Assembly (NCBI GenBank): GCA_964479045.1 | Contig: CAYZJI010000005.1 | Span: 98,550-162,549 of the forward strand | Direction of reading: 5' to 3' | Length of the DNA: 64,000 bases | Source of the DNA: 2-02-FULL-47-50 sp964479045 | GTDB taxonomy: Bacteria > Pseudomonadota > Gammaproteobacteria > Eutrophobiales > Eutrophobiaceae | Part shown: positions 27,530 through 37,157 of the stretch, in pieces | How the letters are laid out: each line of letters begins with the position of its first letter | Position numbering within the stretch: position 1 is the stretch's first letter | Position numbers and translations under genes: made by a program | Notes under the pieces: model-generated | Seen by the model: only the letters and a program-made list of their open reading frames with translations | The model's database searches: none | Told to the model about the DNA's origin: nothing

Positions 27530-28512
27530 CAACCTTCAGTGCTGGCAGACACGGCATTCTGCATCAGGTCAGTATAACTCTTACCCTGATCAGGCCAGCG
27601 CGTAGTGCTCCAGTCCGGACATTGACCACAAAAAGCATGATTCCTGAAATTATTTTGCATATGTGCTTCACGCAGTGCCTGCATGGCTGTACCCTGCCAG
27701 GTGTCCTTTATAGTGGTGTGACGGTAATCGGCAATCACCGAGCCTTTCACCCAGTCCTGCGGACAGAAATGCAAAAATCCATCAGGTCCAAGTGTGATTC
27801 TCTCCCACGGATAAAGACAGGGATATCGCTGGGTGGTGACATGAACCAGTTCCTGCTTCACACCACCCGCGGAGTGTTGCCTGCGGATAACCACATAATC
27901 AGCACCGGCCTCCTTCCAGAACTTTTCAAAATCTGCGGCCTCACCCTGGTTTAATGGTTGTTCCACAAAACTGACTACAACCTTGGTCGGATAGTGTCCC
28001 TGGCTCCTTAATTCCAGAAGACGTAATACATTTCCGCGCGTTTTTTTCAGTACACCTTTCTTACGCACCACTGCATAGGTTTCATCCTTGAAGGCATCAA
28101 TGCTGATATCCACCACATGCACACCGATGTCCAGTAACCGCTGGGCGCGTTTCTCCGCCATGACCGTTCCATTGGTTGTCAGGTTTACCGCTACGCCGGA
28201 ATTTTTAACCGAATAATCAAGCATCTCGAAAATATATTTGTGCATCATGGTCTCGCCCTGGCCGGTATAGCGCAGGTAACGGCATATTCCCTGACCTTCT
28301 GCTGCCACTTCATCCACCATTTTGTTATGCAGGGCCAGATCGACATACACATCACCGAGTATCCCCTTGTTGCTCATTTCCTCATACGGGCAGTGTATGC
28401 AGGCGAGGTTACAGACTTCCGTCGTGTCCACAATGATCTGCGAAGGAAACTCCGGGCTCAGATGTTTCATGAAACCGTATTTTTGCCCGTTAATAACCTG
28501 GGGGTCTGGCAT
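27529..28512 (-). CDS. Radical SAM/SPASM domain protein
   Basis: A 327-residue radical SAM enzyme. The [4Fe-4S] motif CNLACIHC occupies 34-41 (Cys 34, 38, 41). The C-terminal part has further cysteines (RYPCLYPWERITL, HFCPQDW and CGQCPDW), fitting a SPASM-type auxiliary cluster. Reaction unknown; members in polysaccharide loci perform dehydrogenation, C-C or epimerisation chemistry. The start ATG at 28512 has AAAGGTG upstream. The 150-bp gap before it toward the YfhO-like gene is AT-rich and may hold an internal promoter, though no convincing -35/-10 pair was found. Confidence 0.88.
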   Translation of the reverse strand: MPDPQVINGQKYGFMKHLSPEFPSQIIVDTTEVCNLACIHCPYEEMSNKGILGDVYVDLALHNKMVDEVAAEGQGICRYLRYTGQGETMMHKYIFEMLDYSVKNSGVAVNLTTNGTVMAEKRAQRLLDIGVHVVDISIDAFKDETYAVVRKKGVLKKTRGNVLRLLELRSQGHYPTKVVVSFVEQPLNQGEAADFEKFWKEAGADYVVIRRQHSAGGVKQELVHVTTQRYPCLYPWERITLGPDGFLHFCPQDWVKGSVIADYRHTTIKDTWQGTAMQALREAHMQNNFRNHAFCGQCPDWSTTRWPDQGKSYTDLMQNAVSASTEG

Positions 28513-28662
28513 TTTTACACCTTTAATATCAATGACTTAAAATTTATGGATGAATAACTGCACACAAGTTTACAGATGAAATAATTATATAAGGATTCAA
28601 GCAAGGATATCTAACCATAATCAATGCCGTCTGGAAGCCCGGCAGACCAGACAGCCTCTGTT

Positions 28663-30972
28663 TCACCAGACCGTATTGTCGTATTCAAGCTCTATTTGAT
28701 GCCGGCCAGCCGGCACGATCAGTCCGGTCAGTGCATGATAAACCGGGAAAGTTTCCACCGCCTGATTATCAAGGGTTGCCTGCCACGGCTGGCGCTGGTT
28801 TTCAGTAATAATCAGCAAACTGTCCGCCGAGGTCTCAACTTCGATATGATAATAATCATCCTGCCGGGCAATAATACGGACTGTCCCCGTCGCGGGGCCG
28901 ATAGCTGTGAGACGTTGCCGGGTTTCAGCATCTATATCCGGCGCACTCACGGTGGCTTGTTGCAACAGAATATTCTCATCGGCCGCCGCCAAAAAATCCA
29001 GACTGGCTTTCTGGTTCGTGGTGACCTGCACTGAATGAACAAGGAACGCTCTCGGCAGGGCATGCGTGTTTTCATAAACATAAAGAATGGGGCCTATGAA
29101 TTCGCCCTGCATCAGCAATCCAAACTTCTGCCAGGCATCAAGACATTCAATTTCGAGCTGCCTTTCACGTACGCTGGATGAAAGTAACTCAAGTCCTTCA
29201 CCCTGCAAGGGCACCCTCGAAATCAGGTATTTGACCCCATACAGTGACAACACCGGCACATGCAGTTTGTCATCAGCATAAAATGTTCCCTGCGGCACAG
29301 AACAATGCCGTGATTTCATGCGCGGCGGCGGCTCCAGCATGTATTCTGTGTCCGGCAAATAGGCGTAATTACTCTGTACCACCTTGCGGATCAGGGTCGG
29401 ATGATTGCCATCCACGAATTTTGAATAGTCCATTTTTTTGGCCACCTGCTGCAGTGCCTGAAAACGATGTGGCATCAACAGATTCAGCCCATCCAGTGTT
29501 TCGAGACCATACAAACTGGCAGTAGCAGCCCTGAATGACACCAGAGGTGACCATAAATATTCCACTTCTCCGGATTCAGGAAGGGTAGCAACACGGTAAG
29601 GATCCTGGAAATCGATAGATTGGGCCACAGCCTGCAAATCCGGATGCTGCAGAAACCCATGATAGGTTGAACCATGTGCAAGTTTATGCAGGCGCGGCGC
29701 CGAAAACACCGCGCTCTTGTATGCAATCACGCAGAATACCGCGAGGATGTATATCGAAACAGGGTTCAGAACCACCCTGAAATTTTTTTCCATCAGTGAG
29801 ATGGACAACGGCATTAAATCCTGATCAGTAACCGGCCTTGTAAAAAGATTCAACTCACTGAAATTGATACTACCTCCCGAAAACAGTTTTGGAATTTGAA
29901 TGACTGTAACAGCACTGGCAATCCCGGCCAGTGACAACGCCACGATAATTCCGAGCAGCAAACGGGCGGGGTAATGAAACCTCGGCGTTACCAGCGTCAG
30001 GTCAAATACATTATTTAATATGCCAGAATGGGCTATGGTTTCGAGAACGATATTCAGGCCGAAGGCTGCCAGCAAAAATACCGCTATTGCCGCCAGTAAT
30101 GGCTTGCCCGGCAACTTACGGTAAATCAGAAGCAGGCCTAACGCAGGACCAGCAAAATACAGAAAGTCCCGCCAGACATATTTAATCAGCCCGATTTTGG
30201 TCGGCAGGCGTTCATAAAATGATCGGGTGCTGTCCAGGGACAGGCTTTTCGCCGCCAGGACCGGCCAGATTTCAACTACACAGACACCCAGTGCAAACAC
30301 CAGCGCGGTGAGTGTGGCGGGCCAGAACTTCTTTTGTATGAAAAGCCAAGCTGTGCAGACAAAAACAGCCGTGACAAATACGGTATAGATATACAGGCCC
30401 GACATGGCGTAAAGCATGCCGATCATGAATGCCAGAAAATACCCTTTCAGGCCGCTGAATGTGCAACGATTGAATATCCAGATTAATGCCGGTATCAGTG
30501 CCAGTGTTAATCCCATGTTCGCCACAAAATAAAACGGCGCATGGGGCGGGCCAATCTGCGATGTGGCCACCAGACCACCGGCAAGAGCGCTTAAAGTGCC
30601 GGTATTAAATACATCGCGCGCAGCCCGATAGGTGAAATACGACGTAATGAATATTTGCAGGAAATAAATTGCGCCCAGCGCCAACCAGATTGGGAACAGG
30701 TTGTATAAAATTATGGCGAAATCAAAATAGACATCCCCGGCCAGATTGTCATGACCGGCGACCAGAAAAGGATTGAAAGTAGTGCCAAAAGAATTCAGCC
30801 ACTGCTGCGCACTGATGGCGATGCGCGGCAAGGCACCATCCAGTTCCTCGTCCCAGCGCAAATAGGAATAAGGCCCCAGCAGGAAATAAAACCAGCTTAA
30901 GAAAGCAGCCCAGAACAGATAGAAAATACCGGGCTGGTATATGTTTTTTTTGATATTCAGGTTTCCAAACAT
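28663..30972 (-). CDS. YfhO-like polytopic membrane glycosyltransferase candidate
   Basis: A 769-residue membrane protein, the largest in the locus. About twelve hydrophobic segments alternate through residues 15-440, with an early acidic motif YLRWDEELDGALPR (GT-C-type first loop). A large periplasmic C-terminal domain ends with a beta-rich stretch (DNQAVETFPVYHALTGLIV) typical of YfhO proteins. These use polyprenyl-phosphate sugars to glycosylate extracytoplasmic polymers in known cases. A GtrB-like enzyme at 25860 could supply the donor. It is preceded by a 164-bp spacer that holds a repeat element. Confidence 0.82.
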   Translation of the reverse strand: MFGNLNIKKNIYQPGIFYLFWAAFLSWFYFLLGPYSYLRWDEELDGALPRIAISAQQWLNSFGTTFNPFLVAGHDNLAGDVYFDFAIILYNLFPIWLALGAIYFLQIFITSYFTYRAARDVFNTGTLSALAGGLVATSQIGPPHAPFYFVANMGLTLALIPALIWIFNRCTFSGLKGYFLAFMIGMLYAMSGLYIYTVFVTAVFVCTAWLFIQKKFWPATLTALVFALGVCVVEIWPVLAAKSLSLDSTRSFYERLPTKIGLIKYVWRDFLYFAGPALGLLLIYRKLPGKPLLAAIAVFLLAAFGLNIVLETIAHSGILNNVFDLTLVTPRFHYPARLLLGIIVALSLAGIASAVTVIQIPKLFSGGSINFSELNLFTRPVTDQDLMPLSISLMEKNFRVVLNPVSIYILAVFCVIAYKSAVFSAPRLHKLAHGSTYHGFLQHPDLQAVAQSIDFQDPYRVATLPESGEVEYLWSPLVSFRAATASLYGLETLDGLNLLMPHRFQALQQVAKKMDYSKFVDGNHPTLIRKVVQSNYAYLPDTEYMLEPPPRMKSRHCSVPQGTFYADDKLHVPVLSLYGVKYLISRVPLQGEGLELLSSSVRERQLEIECLDAWQKFGLLMQGEFIGPILYVYENTHALPRAFLVHSVQVTTNQKASLDFLAAADENILLQQATVSAPDIDAETRQRLTAIGPATGTVRIIARQDDYYHIEVETSADSLLIITENQRQPWQATLDNQAVETFPVYHALTGLIVPAGRHQIELEYDNTVW

Positions 30973-31004
30973 GGTTCAGTTATTCATTTCGAAATTATGT
31001 CCAG

Positions 31005-31100
31005 CCTGTCTGCAGGTGGATTCCTCACCTGCGGTTCGGAATGACAGCAGATCCAGTAATTTTGTCATTTCGATGGAGCGTAGCGACTGAGAAATCTCAG
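31005..31100. repeat. Interspersed palindromic repeat (GGAATGACA family), operon copy
   Basis: Between the genes ending at 31137 and starting at 30972 lies GCAGGTG-GATTCCT-CACCTGC (hairpin), then TTCGGAATGACAG, then TGTCATTTCGATGGAGCG and CTGAGA-AAT-CTCAG. The strings GGATTCCTCACNTGCG-TTCGGAATGACAG recur at 63665-63737. This looks like a dispersed genomic palindrome family inserted in the longest gap of the operon. Confidence 0.65.
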
Positions 31101-31136
31101 TCTTGAGCATGGTAATAGACCACCATAAAATCATTG

Positions 31137-32171
31137 TTAAAATGATCGAATGTCATGTGATTTGATGATCATCCTTATGCGCTCCAGCTCCCGGCTGTTC
31201 TCTCCCTCGTTAAATTCGAGATCGCCAGCCTCATTCTTGAATTTGATGTTGTAGCGTTGTTCATCCCTGCGGCGTGTCTGTTTCATGGTGAAACGCCGGA
31301 TTATTTTCCTTATTTTTTTAATGACAGGTCCCGTGTCATCCGGGTTGCCCTTACTGCGCTGCTGCATCCATTCACCATAAATTTCTGCCAGGTTATGCCG
31401 CGCGATGTCCCGGGGCATATTCTCTTTATCAACCAGGTATGCCGTGCATACAGAATAAAATTTATCCATCAGTGCCTGATGTTCCGGGGCGGAATAGATT
31501 TCATCCAGACTGGTCAATCTGGCGCTATGCGAGTTTGCAATGTATTCCCGTACACCGAAGAATTCAGGGATCACCTTCATTTTTCCACTGACAATAGACA
31601 AAACCGACTCTATCTGCAGGATCAGCTTGCCCTGGATGTCTGCCTGTTTGATGCGTTTTAATATATCAAGCAGTAATTGTGTTCTGCGCACGACATAGAC
31701 TGTCTGTATGTAGTTTTGATAGAACTGCCGCAAGCGCTCGAGGCCGTTGTCAGCCGCGATATCGATGCTGTACATGTTCGGATACATGATTTTGAACGTA
31801 AGTTTTTCCGGGGAGTTGCGGAACACCAGAAAATAGCCCATGGCCAGTTCGTAATCCCGGTTAGCGTCGAGAAACGCAGCGCATTTCTTCAGGGCCGACG
31901 GTATGACAAAATCATCGTCCGCGCACAGCACGATATACTCTGTTTTGACCCGGGAAACCGCATCCAGCATTTTGTCTATCCACTCGGCCCCGGGATAATG
32001 CAGGTATTGGACATTGCATCCGGTTTCTTTCTGAAAGGCCGACATACTGGAATCGGCAACGACCAGTTGCAAGCCTGAACCACGATAGTAATCCAGTGCC
32101 CTCTCCAGGTAGTTATGCCGCTCGTGCGTAAACAGCAATAATGTGGGCGGGCAATGATGACTTTCAGACAT
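31137..32171 (-). CDS. Glycosyltransferase, GT-A fold (TIGR00180-like)
   Basis: A 344-residue enzyme with LLLFTHERHNYLERALDYY at the N-terminus, LQLVVADSS and the metal motif YIVLCADDDFVIPSALKKC. This arrangement matches the TIGR00180 glycosyltransferase domain family of capsule and O-antigen loci. The C-terminal third is basic and charged, with no membrane helix. It lies between the repeat-bearing spacer and the CmcI-like gene. Donor and acceptor unknown. Confidence 0.8.
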   Translation of the reverse strand: MSESHHCPPTLLLFTHERHNYLERALDYYRGSGLQLVVADSSMSAFQKETGCNVQYLHYPGAEWIDKMLDAVSRVKTEYIVLCADDDFVIPSALKKCAAFLDANRDYELAMGYFLVFRNSPEKLTFKIMYPNMYSIDIAADNGLERLRQFYQNYIQTVYVVRRTQLLLDILKRIKQADIQGKLILQIESVLSIVSGKMKVIPEFFGVREYIANSHSARLTSLDEIYSAPEHQALMDKFYSVCTAYLVDKENMPRDIARHNLAEIYGEWMQQRSKGNPDDTGPVIKKIRKIIRRFTMKQTRRRDEQRYNIKFKNEAGDLEFNEGENSRELERIRMIIKSHDIRSF

Positions 32172-32240
32172 CTGCTTGATGGTATGACATGCTGCAAAAG
32201 TCCAGACCTGTAAAAACCGGCCCGGCCTCCTGACCGGACA

Positions 32241-33014
32241 TTATTGAATTCGCCTGAGATAACCTTCCGGCGCGCCGGTGATCTGTAATTTATGGTCCAT
32301 CATGACATCTATTTCAAACTCCGGATGACCGGAAAGATATTTTTTTATGGCAGAAAGTGGGCTGTTGCCTTTATGCCAGGGACGCTTGTTCACCAGGTCG
32401 TCCGGAGCATATTCAATTAATGTATCGAACACCACACAATAGCTGCCTGCTGTCGTCAATGGCGCATAGGCCTCCAGTTCGGCCAGAACGTGATCATGGG
32501 TATGGTTTGAATCAAGGCTCACCAGCACGGTTTTATATCCTCTGGCCTGTCTGCGCACTTCAGCAACAATATTGCTGTCGATTGATGAGCCCTGAATCAG
32601 GGAGATCCAGCTGAATAATGGATGCGCCTCGATTGCAGCACGGTTGTGGGGCCGGATATCAATATCAATCCCGATGACCTTGCGCTTCGGATTTTTATAA
32701 TCAAATACAGCTCCAGTGTGGATGGCATCACACATGTCCAGCAAGGCCAGCAGGGAGGCATTCATCACCAGCGATCCGCCATGAGCAATCCCGGTTTCGA
32801 TAATCAGATCGGGTTTTATTTTCCATACCAGTTCCTGCATGGCTGTCATGTCCTGGGGGAACTGGATAATCGGCCGTCCCATCCAGTTGAAATTGTACGT
32901 ATAGCCATGCCGGGCCACACGGTATATCCAGTCCCTCGATGACTCAATCAATCCGGATTCATGACTGAGGTTCCGGATATTGTCCTGTACCTGTTCTTCA
33001 AAATTTTTTGTCAT
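32241..33014 (-). CDS. CmcI-like (cephalosporin hydroxylase family) methyltransferase
   Basis: A 257-residue protein of the CmcI/rhamnosyl O-methyltransferase family: IIETGIAHGGSLVMNASLLALL is the SAM-binding motif, VIGIDIDIRPHNR the acidic strand, and LVSLDSNHTHDHVLAELEAYAPL the motif with metal-liganding Asp/His residues. Despite the hydroxylase name, family members characterised on sugars are SAM- and Mg-dependent O-methyltransferases (for example in glycopeptidolipid rhamnose methylation). The ATGA overlap with the WbqC gene links these two steps. Confidence 0.88.
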   Translation of the reverse strand: MTKNFEEQVQDNIRNLSHESGLIESSRDWIYRVARHGYTYNFNWMGRPIIQFPQDMTAMQELVWKIKPDLIIETGIAHGGSLVMNASLLALLDMCDAIHTGAVFDYKNPKRKVIGIDIDIRPHNRAAIEAHPLFSWISLIQGSSIDSNIVAEVRRQARGYKTVLVSLDSNHTHDHVLAELEAYAPLTTAGSYCVVFDTLIEYAPDDLVNKRPWHKGNSPLSAIKKYLSGHPEFEIDVMMDHKLQITGAPEGYLRRIQ

Positions 33015-33835
33015 GCGCTGGTTTCTTCTGCTGATTGGGGTTTATTCATCAATTGCCATGATTCGCTGGTTATACGCACCGGCCGGCCTCCTTCGAAAGC
33101 AGGCCAGTCTTTCCAGTAAATACTGCCTGAATTCAGGTGCTTGCCGGCCTCATCCGGGCCAACATTAAACAGGAGATCAATGACGGAAACGAATGGAGTA
33201 AATGCACCGTGTAATTGCGGATATTCTGTCAACTGATAATCCATGTAGTGAATTTTTATACCGGCATCTTCAAACAATGAGTAATCAATGTAATTCATGG
33301 CGCCCAGACCACTGACAAAGGCATCTGCATTGAAGCGTTTGCATATTTCCAGCACACGCAGACTGGCATCAATATCACGCGGGACATCCAGCGTGGAACT
33401 GAAATGTACAACAGGGTCCAGTCCCAGTACCTGCCAGAGGATTTTCATGGAATTCACGCAAAAATCAGAAATGCTGCGGGTCTCATATTTGTAGATGGGT
33501 TCCACAATTTCGCGGTACACCTTCTTGTAAAAGGGCGAACCGCGATAGGCCTGATATATTTTCCCCAGATGTTCACTTTTCCATTCCCGTTCGGCAAAAA
33601 TGGCTTCACACGCCAGTTGCTTGCCTTTGCCCGCGCGATGCACTGGCAAGGAGATCCAGTCAATGCCCCGTGATGTCTTGACCTGGACGCGGGTAAGGTA
33701 GCCCCGCCCTTTCCCGCCACCGAATGGCAATTGAATATCATCATAAAACACGAACACATCACTGAGTTTTATCTGCTCAAACATGCCGCGCCAGGGCATC
33801 AGCATGGGTTGTGATATGACAATACTGCCTGACAT
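33011..33835 (-). CDS. WbqC family protein
   Basis: A 274-residue WbqC-family protein: IVISQPMLMPWRGMFEQIK, FVFYDDIQLPFGGGKGRGY, DWISLPVHRAGKGKQ and the C-terminal FTPFVSVIDLLFNVGPDE. It parallels the protein at 26825 but is longer and clearly not a recent copy, so two distinct WbqC steps may exist. Function of the family is not proven. It is coupled (4-bp overlap) to the CmcI-like gene and 3 bp downstream of a methyltransferase. Confidence 0.85.
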   Translation of the reverse strand: MSGSIVISQPMLMPWRGMFEQIKLSDVFVFYDDIQLPFGGGKGRGYLTRVQVKTSRGIDWISLPVHRAGKGKQLACEAIFAEREWKSEHLGKIYQAYRGSPFYKKVYREIVEPIYKYETRSISDFCVNSMKILWQVLGLDPVVHFSSTLDVPRDIDASLRVLEICKRFNADAFVSGLGAMNYIDYSLFEDAGIKIHYMDYQLTEYPQLHGAFTPFVSVIDLLFNVGPDEAGKHLNSGSIYWKDWPAFEGGRPVRITSESWQLMNKPQSAEETSA

Positions 33836-33838
33836 TAA

Positions 33839-34495
33839 TCAGTCCTTGTAGAGATAGACAGTATAATCAAAGAACTTGTGGCGATTATTAACCAGGCTGC
33901 TATATCCATGGTCGAGCCGTACACGGGGGGTTACTTCAGTAAGCAACCATGCCAGCAATTCAGACGGATTTTTATAATAGAGATTTTCCACCATAAAATT
34001 TACATGGGTAGACATAATATTGAATACAACACCGTGATGGCACAATTCAAACATTCTCTTGATGAGTTTTCTTGAATATCTTTCCATGTCCGGTATTTTC
34101 ATGCCCAGTCGCAGTGTGATGATACCGTTACATACAACAAAATCGTATTTATCTGTGCCCTCAAGATCAAAAATATCACCATGCAGGAATTTGCCATCCC
34201 TGAATGTTTCCCGGGCATGCACAATCATCGGCTCAACCACATCAATGCCGGTATAATCGAGTGCAATGTTTTTCTCCCTGATTCTCTGTAGCAGTCCGCC
34301 CCATCCACATCCTACATCCAGCAGTGAAGGAACATTTTCAGGCTGATAAAGGTCCTTTCTCATCACTTCCAGCATTTTGTCGTACCGGAATGTCAGATCA
34401 AATTCTGCTCCCCAGTCGACACCTTTTGAAGTCGCGCCGTGCAGGCCAAACGTCTGCGTGTAGTGCTCTTTATACGTCTTGGTCACGTTATCCAT
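33839..34495 (-). CDS. Class I SAM-dependent methyltransferase
   Basis: A 218-residue methyltransferase with motif I LLDVGCGWGGLLQRI, the acidic TGIDVVEPM, GDIFDLEGTDKYDFVVCNGI and a C-terminal beta strand rich in tyrosine. A canonical fold of normal length for a small-molecule or sugar methyltransferase. ATG start. It is followed after 3 bp by a WbqC gene. Confidence 0.85.
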   Translation of the reverse strand: MDNVTKTYKEHYTQTFGLHGATSKGVDWGAEFDLTFRYDKMLEVMRKDLYQPENVPSLLDVGCGWGGLLQRIREKNIALDYTGIDVVEPMIVHARETFRDGKFLHGDIFDLEGTDKYDFVVCNGIITLRLGMKIPDMERYSRKLIKRMFELCHHGVVFNIMSTHVNFMVENLYYKNPSELLAWLLTEVTPRVRLDHGYSSLVNNRHKFFDYTVYLYKD

Positions 34496-34569
34496 AAATC
34501 AGATTACTCTTAAATGTTGAGTGATTATCCGGGCAAAGACCCGGTTTGTGATATCGAGTTCGGCTGACA

Positions 34570-35727
34570 TCAGTTATTGCTGCTTACGTTCCGGCTTTCT
34601 CTCAGAATCTGATCGAGCGTGGTAATAGCCATGTCCGGTAGTGCCTGCCTGAGTTCATCTCTGACCTGATCACCGAATGTGAGACTCATGATAAACACAT
34701 GATCCACAGGGTTCTTCACCAGATCTTTCTGGTTTTCAATTTTCACATCCAGCCCGTCAAGGTACCGTTGGTGCCACATGCTCATGTTGTCAAACACGCG
34801 AAAACCATCAAACCAGTCCATATAACTCAGATACGGGAAGGCCCGCTGAGGCATGAAAAAACCGATTGATTTGCCCTGTTTTCTGGCAGCCCCCACCACC
34901 TCATTAAACTTTTCTATCGCAAGCCCGGCATAACGGCAATATTGCTGCCATTTTGTATCATCATCGTCGATGGTCAGGGTGTCTGGATTTGCAGACTTTC
35001 TGGCTGCACAATACAGCGCCGATCCATATCTGGATTGTTCGAGGCTGATAACTTCCAGGCCGGCTGCCTTCAGTGTTGCCGGCAATGATGTCACATCAAA
35101 CATGTTCACGTGCTGATGCAGGGCCATGGATATATCTCCACGTGTGATGCTGCGGGTGCAATCCGGAACATTAACAACAATCACCCCACCCTCCTTCAAG
35201 CATGCAGTCTGTGTCCTCAGAAAATCAAGCGGATCCTCGATGTGCTCCAGCACGTCGACTTCAAATATCAGATCAGGCTCAATATCAAGTTTTTCCGGCG
35301 TAAAAAATCCTTCAATGACACGGATGTTTTTTCTTGTGCCCGCTGCCACGGCAAATGGCGACGGATCAAAACCCATGACCTCATAGCCTTCCTGTTTGAG
35401 TTTCTCCAGCAACACGCAACCACCACATCCTATCTCCAGAATGTTATGCACCTTGACCCTGTTGAGCACTTCAGTCAGAAAACGCCAGAAGTCTGCGCCG
35501 TAATTATTGACCAGATTATTGCCATCCTGGAGATAACCGACATTGACCGGTCTTGAATAAATATCGATCAAAAGTTCAGTGAGCCGGGGATCCCTGCGTT
35601 CAATCAACAGGTTCAAATCCCGATCGAAATCAAAAACAAAAGGATAGCGCACTGGCGGATCACCCGGTTTGACATCCGGACTGTCCTTGCTGCGCCAGTA
35701 AAGAGGCATATCAGGTATGGTCAACAT
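34570..35727 (-). CDS. Two-domain SAM-dependent methyltransferase (C-methyltransferase-like)
   Basis: A 385-residue protein. The middle holds ILEIGCGGCVLLEKL, VMGFDPSPFAV, DVLEHIEDP and GGVIVVNVPDCT; a HQHVNMFDVTSLPATLKAAG helix follows. The C-terminal region (residues ~270-375, KSIGFFMPQRAFPYLSY onward) resembles the second Rossmann-like domain of sugar C-methyltransferases, but the N-terminal zinc-binding cysteines seen in the gene at 39947 are absent. Sugar C- or O-methylation is likely; the exact type is open. Confidence 0.75.
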   Translation of the reverse strand: MLTIPDMPLYWRSKDSPDVKPGDPPVRYPFVFDFDRDLNLLIERRDPRLTELLIDIYSRPVNVGYLQDGNNLVNNYGADFWRFLTEVLNRVKVHNILEIGCGGCVLLEKLKQEGYEVMGFDPSPFAVAAGTRKNIRVIEGFFTPEKLDIEPDLIFEVDVLEHIEDPLDFLRTQTACLKEGGVIVVNVPDCTRSITRGDISMALHQHVNMFDVTSLPATLKAAGLEVISLEQSRYGSALYCAARKSANPDTLTIDDDDTKWQQYCRYAGLAIEKFNEVVGAARKQGKSIGFFMPQRAFPYLSYMDWFDGFRVFDNMSMWHQRYLDGLDVKIENQKDLVKNPVDHVFIMSLTFGDQVRDELRQALPDMAITTLDQILRESRNVSSNN

Positions 35728-35744
35728 TATCTGTGGATCTCAGG

Positions 35745-37157
35745 TTACATCCGGTTCAGGGCCGGGATACTAGAATTGATGATGTCTGGCAGATAGAAAA
35801 TTCCATTGGAAATATCTTGTGTGGACAGAACAAGATTTTCGATATTTTCTCCTTCTATTCTGTTGCGCTGTTCTCCCAGATATCTGCAGTTTGCAACTGA
35901 GGGCACAAAAAAGCCGCGCATTCCGGGCATGACTGAACTGCCAGTAACCATCGTATTCGCGGCGATGACTCCGCGTTTTCTCAGTTCGCTTTCAGCCAGT
36001 GACAATACATCATTGTCTGTCATTTTCGGATCAGGGACATGCATTTCTATGCATACCGGGAATTTGCCCGATGCACCGGCATCCGGACAATAGGCGACAG
36101 GGTTGGAGATGCGTATGATCACATCACGGGTATCGTATGACCAGAACCAGTATAAATCAGCGGTTTCCGGCCTCTGGTCAAGAAACAGATGGACAACCCT
36201 GTGCGGCACGGGCAAATCCGGCAACGCTGAACTGGCATGATTCAACAATTGTGCAAGGCTGTTCAGTGGAGAAGTCCAGATTGCCGCTTCAATATCGATC
36301 TGTTCAATCTCGTTACTGGATGTATTTTTCAGGTTGATTTTATCTATCCGTTTGCCGTTTCTTGTCAGGCTGTTGATCTGGGTGTTTGTCCTGATTGTCA
36401 CTCCATGGTTCTCAAGCTCCGCGCACAGGGCCTCCACAAAGGCGATCAATCCGAAACGTTTTGGATAGAGCGCTCGTGTGCGTGAGGATAACATGGGTTC
36501 AGGAATCTTGCGTTGCTCGGGAAACCCGATAACATTGTTCAGTGCCGGTGATTGTTTCAACACCAGGGATGTTTCACGATCATGGGTCACCACTCTTGGC
36601 AGGTGTACGATCTTGGCCGACCAGGCGCTGAGTTCCTGCAAAGGCTTCTTCCAGAACTTGGCGGCAATCGGAGCCAGTACCTGGTTGCTGATACAGGGGC
36701 CAAATCTTGATTCGAAATAAACAGCAAGGTTCGCGGAATCTTTCCATGAGAGTGGCTCTGGCCGGATATTGGCAAACAGGTCCGCCAGACAATGCAGATA
36801 AACATCACGTGGCAAGCGTCGCAGATCTGGGTAGAGCGACCCAGTATCCAGCGTACCTTCAAAAATATTACCGGCAACGTCCTTGTATATACCCTGATAA
36901 ACATGCCAGTCCTCTGATTTGAGAATCTCGAAGAACAGATTATCCCAGTCGGGGTATCCTGATTCATATAGAATATGGACGCCCTGATCAACCATACCCC
37001 ATGGGGTTTGCAGGCTTCGGAACATTCCACCCACCGCATTCTGTTGCTCAACCACCATGACCTTCCTGCCCCGTACTCTCGCCAGATAATAGGCCTGCAT
37101 CAACCCGGAAGGTCCGGCCCCGACGATAACAACCGGTTTTTCATTTTTGTTTTTCAT
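35745..37157 (-). CDS. FAD-dependent oxidoreductase (amine oxidase/UDP-galactopyranose mutase-like)
   Basis: About 470 residues with the dinucleotide-binding VVIVGAGPSGLMQAYYLARV, then VVEQQNAVGGMFRS and a C-terminal FAD-contact segment NLVLSTQDISNGIFY. The architecture matches flavin amine-oxidase/protoporphyrinogen-oxidase-like proteins of polysaccharide loci, which include sugar-ring mutases and sugar oxidases. Substrate cannot be named. The ATG at 37157 overlaps the upstream epimerase stop as ATGA; the in-frame extension to 37187 is not needed. Confidence 0.8.
   Translation of the reverse strand: MKNKNEKPVVIVGAGPSGLMQAYYLARVRGRKVMVVEQQNAVGGMFRSLQTPWGMVDQGVHILYESGYPDWDNLFFEILKSEDWHVYQGIYKDVAGNIFEGTLDTGSLYPDLRRLPRDVYLHCLADLFANIRPEPLSWKDSANLAVYFESRFGPCISNQVLAPIAAKFWKKPLQELSAWSAKIVHLPRVVTHDRETSLVLKQSPALNNVIGFPEQRKIPEPMLSSRTRALYPKRFGLIAFVEALCAELENHGVTIRTNTQINSLTRNGKRIDKINLKNTSSNEIEQIDIEAAIWTSPLNSLAQLLNHASSALPDLPVPHRVVHLFLDQRPETADLYWFWSYDTRDVIIRISNPVAYCPDAGASGKFPVCIEMHVPDPKMTDNDVLSLAESELRKRGVIAANTMVTGSSVMPGMRGFFVPSVANCRYLGEQRNRIEGENIENLVLSTQDISNGIFYLPDIINSSIPALNRM

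Noticed and set aside
28513..28662. Possible internal promoter (TATAAT near 28590) before the radical SAM gene
   Set aside because: No acceptable -35 at 16-18 bp spacing; the gap is AT-rich, so a chance TATAAT is expected.
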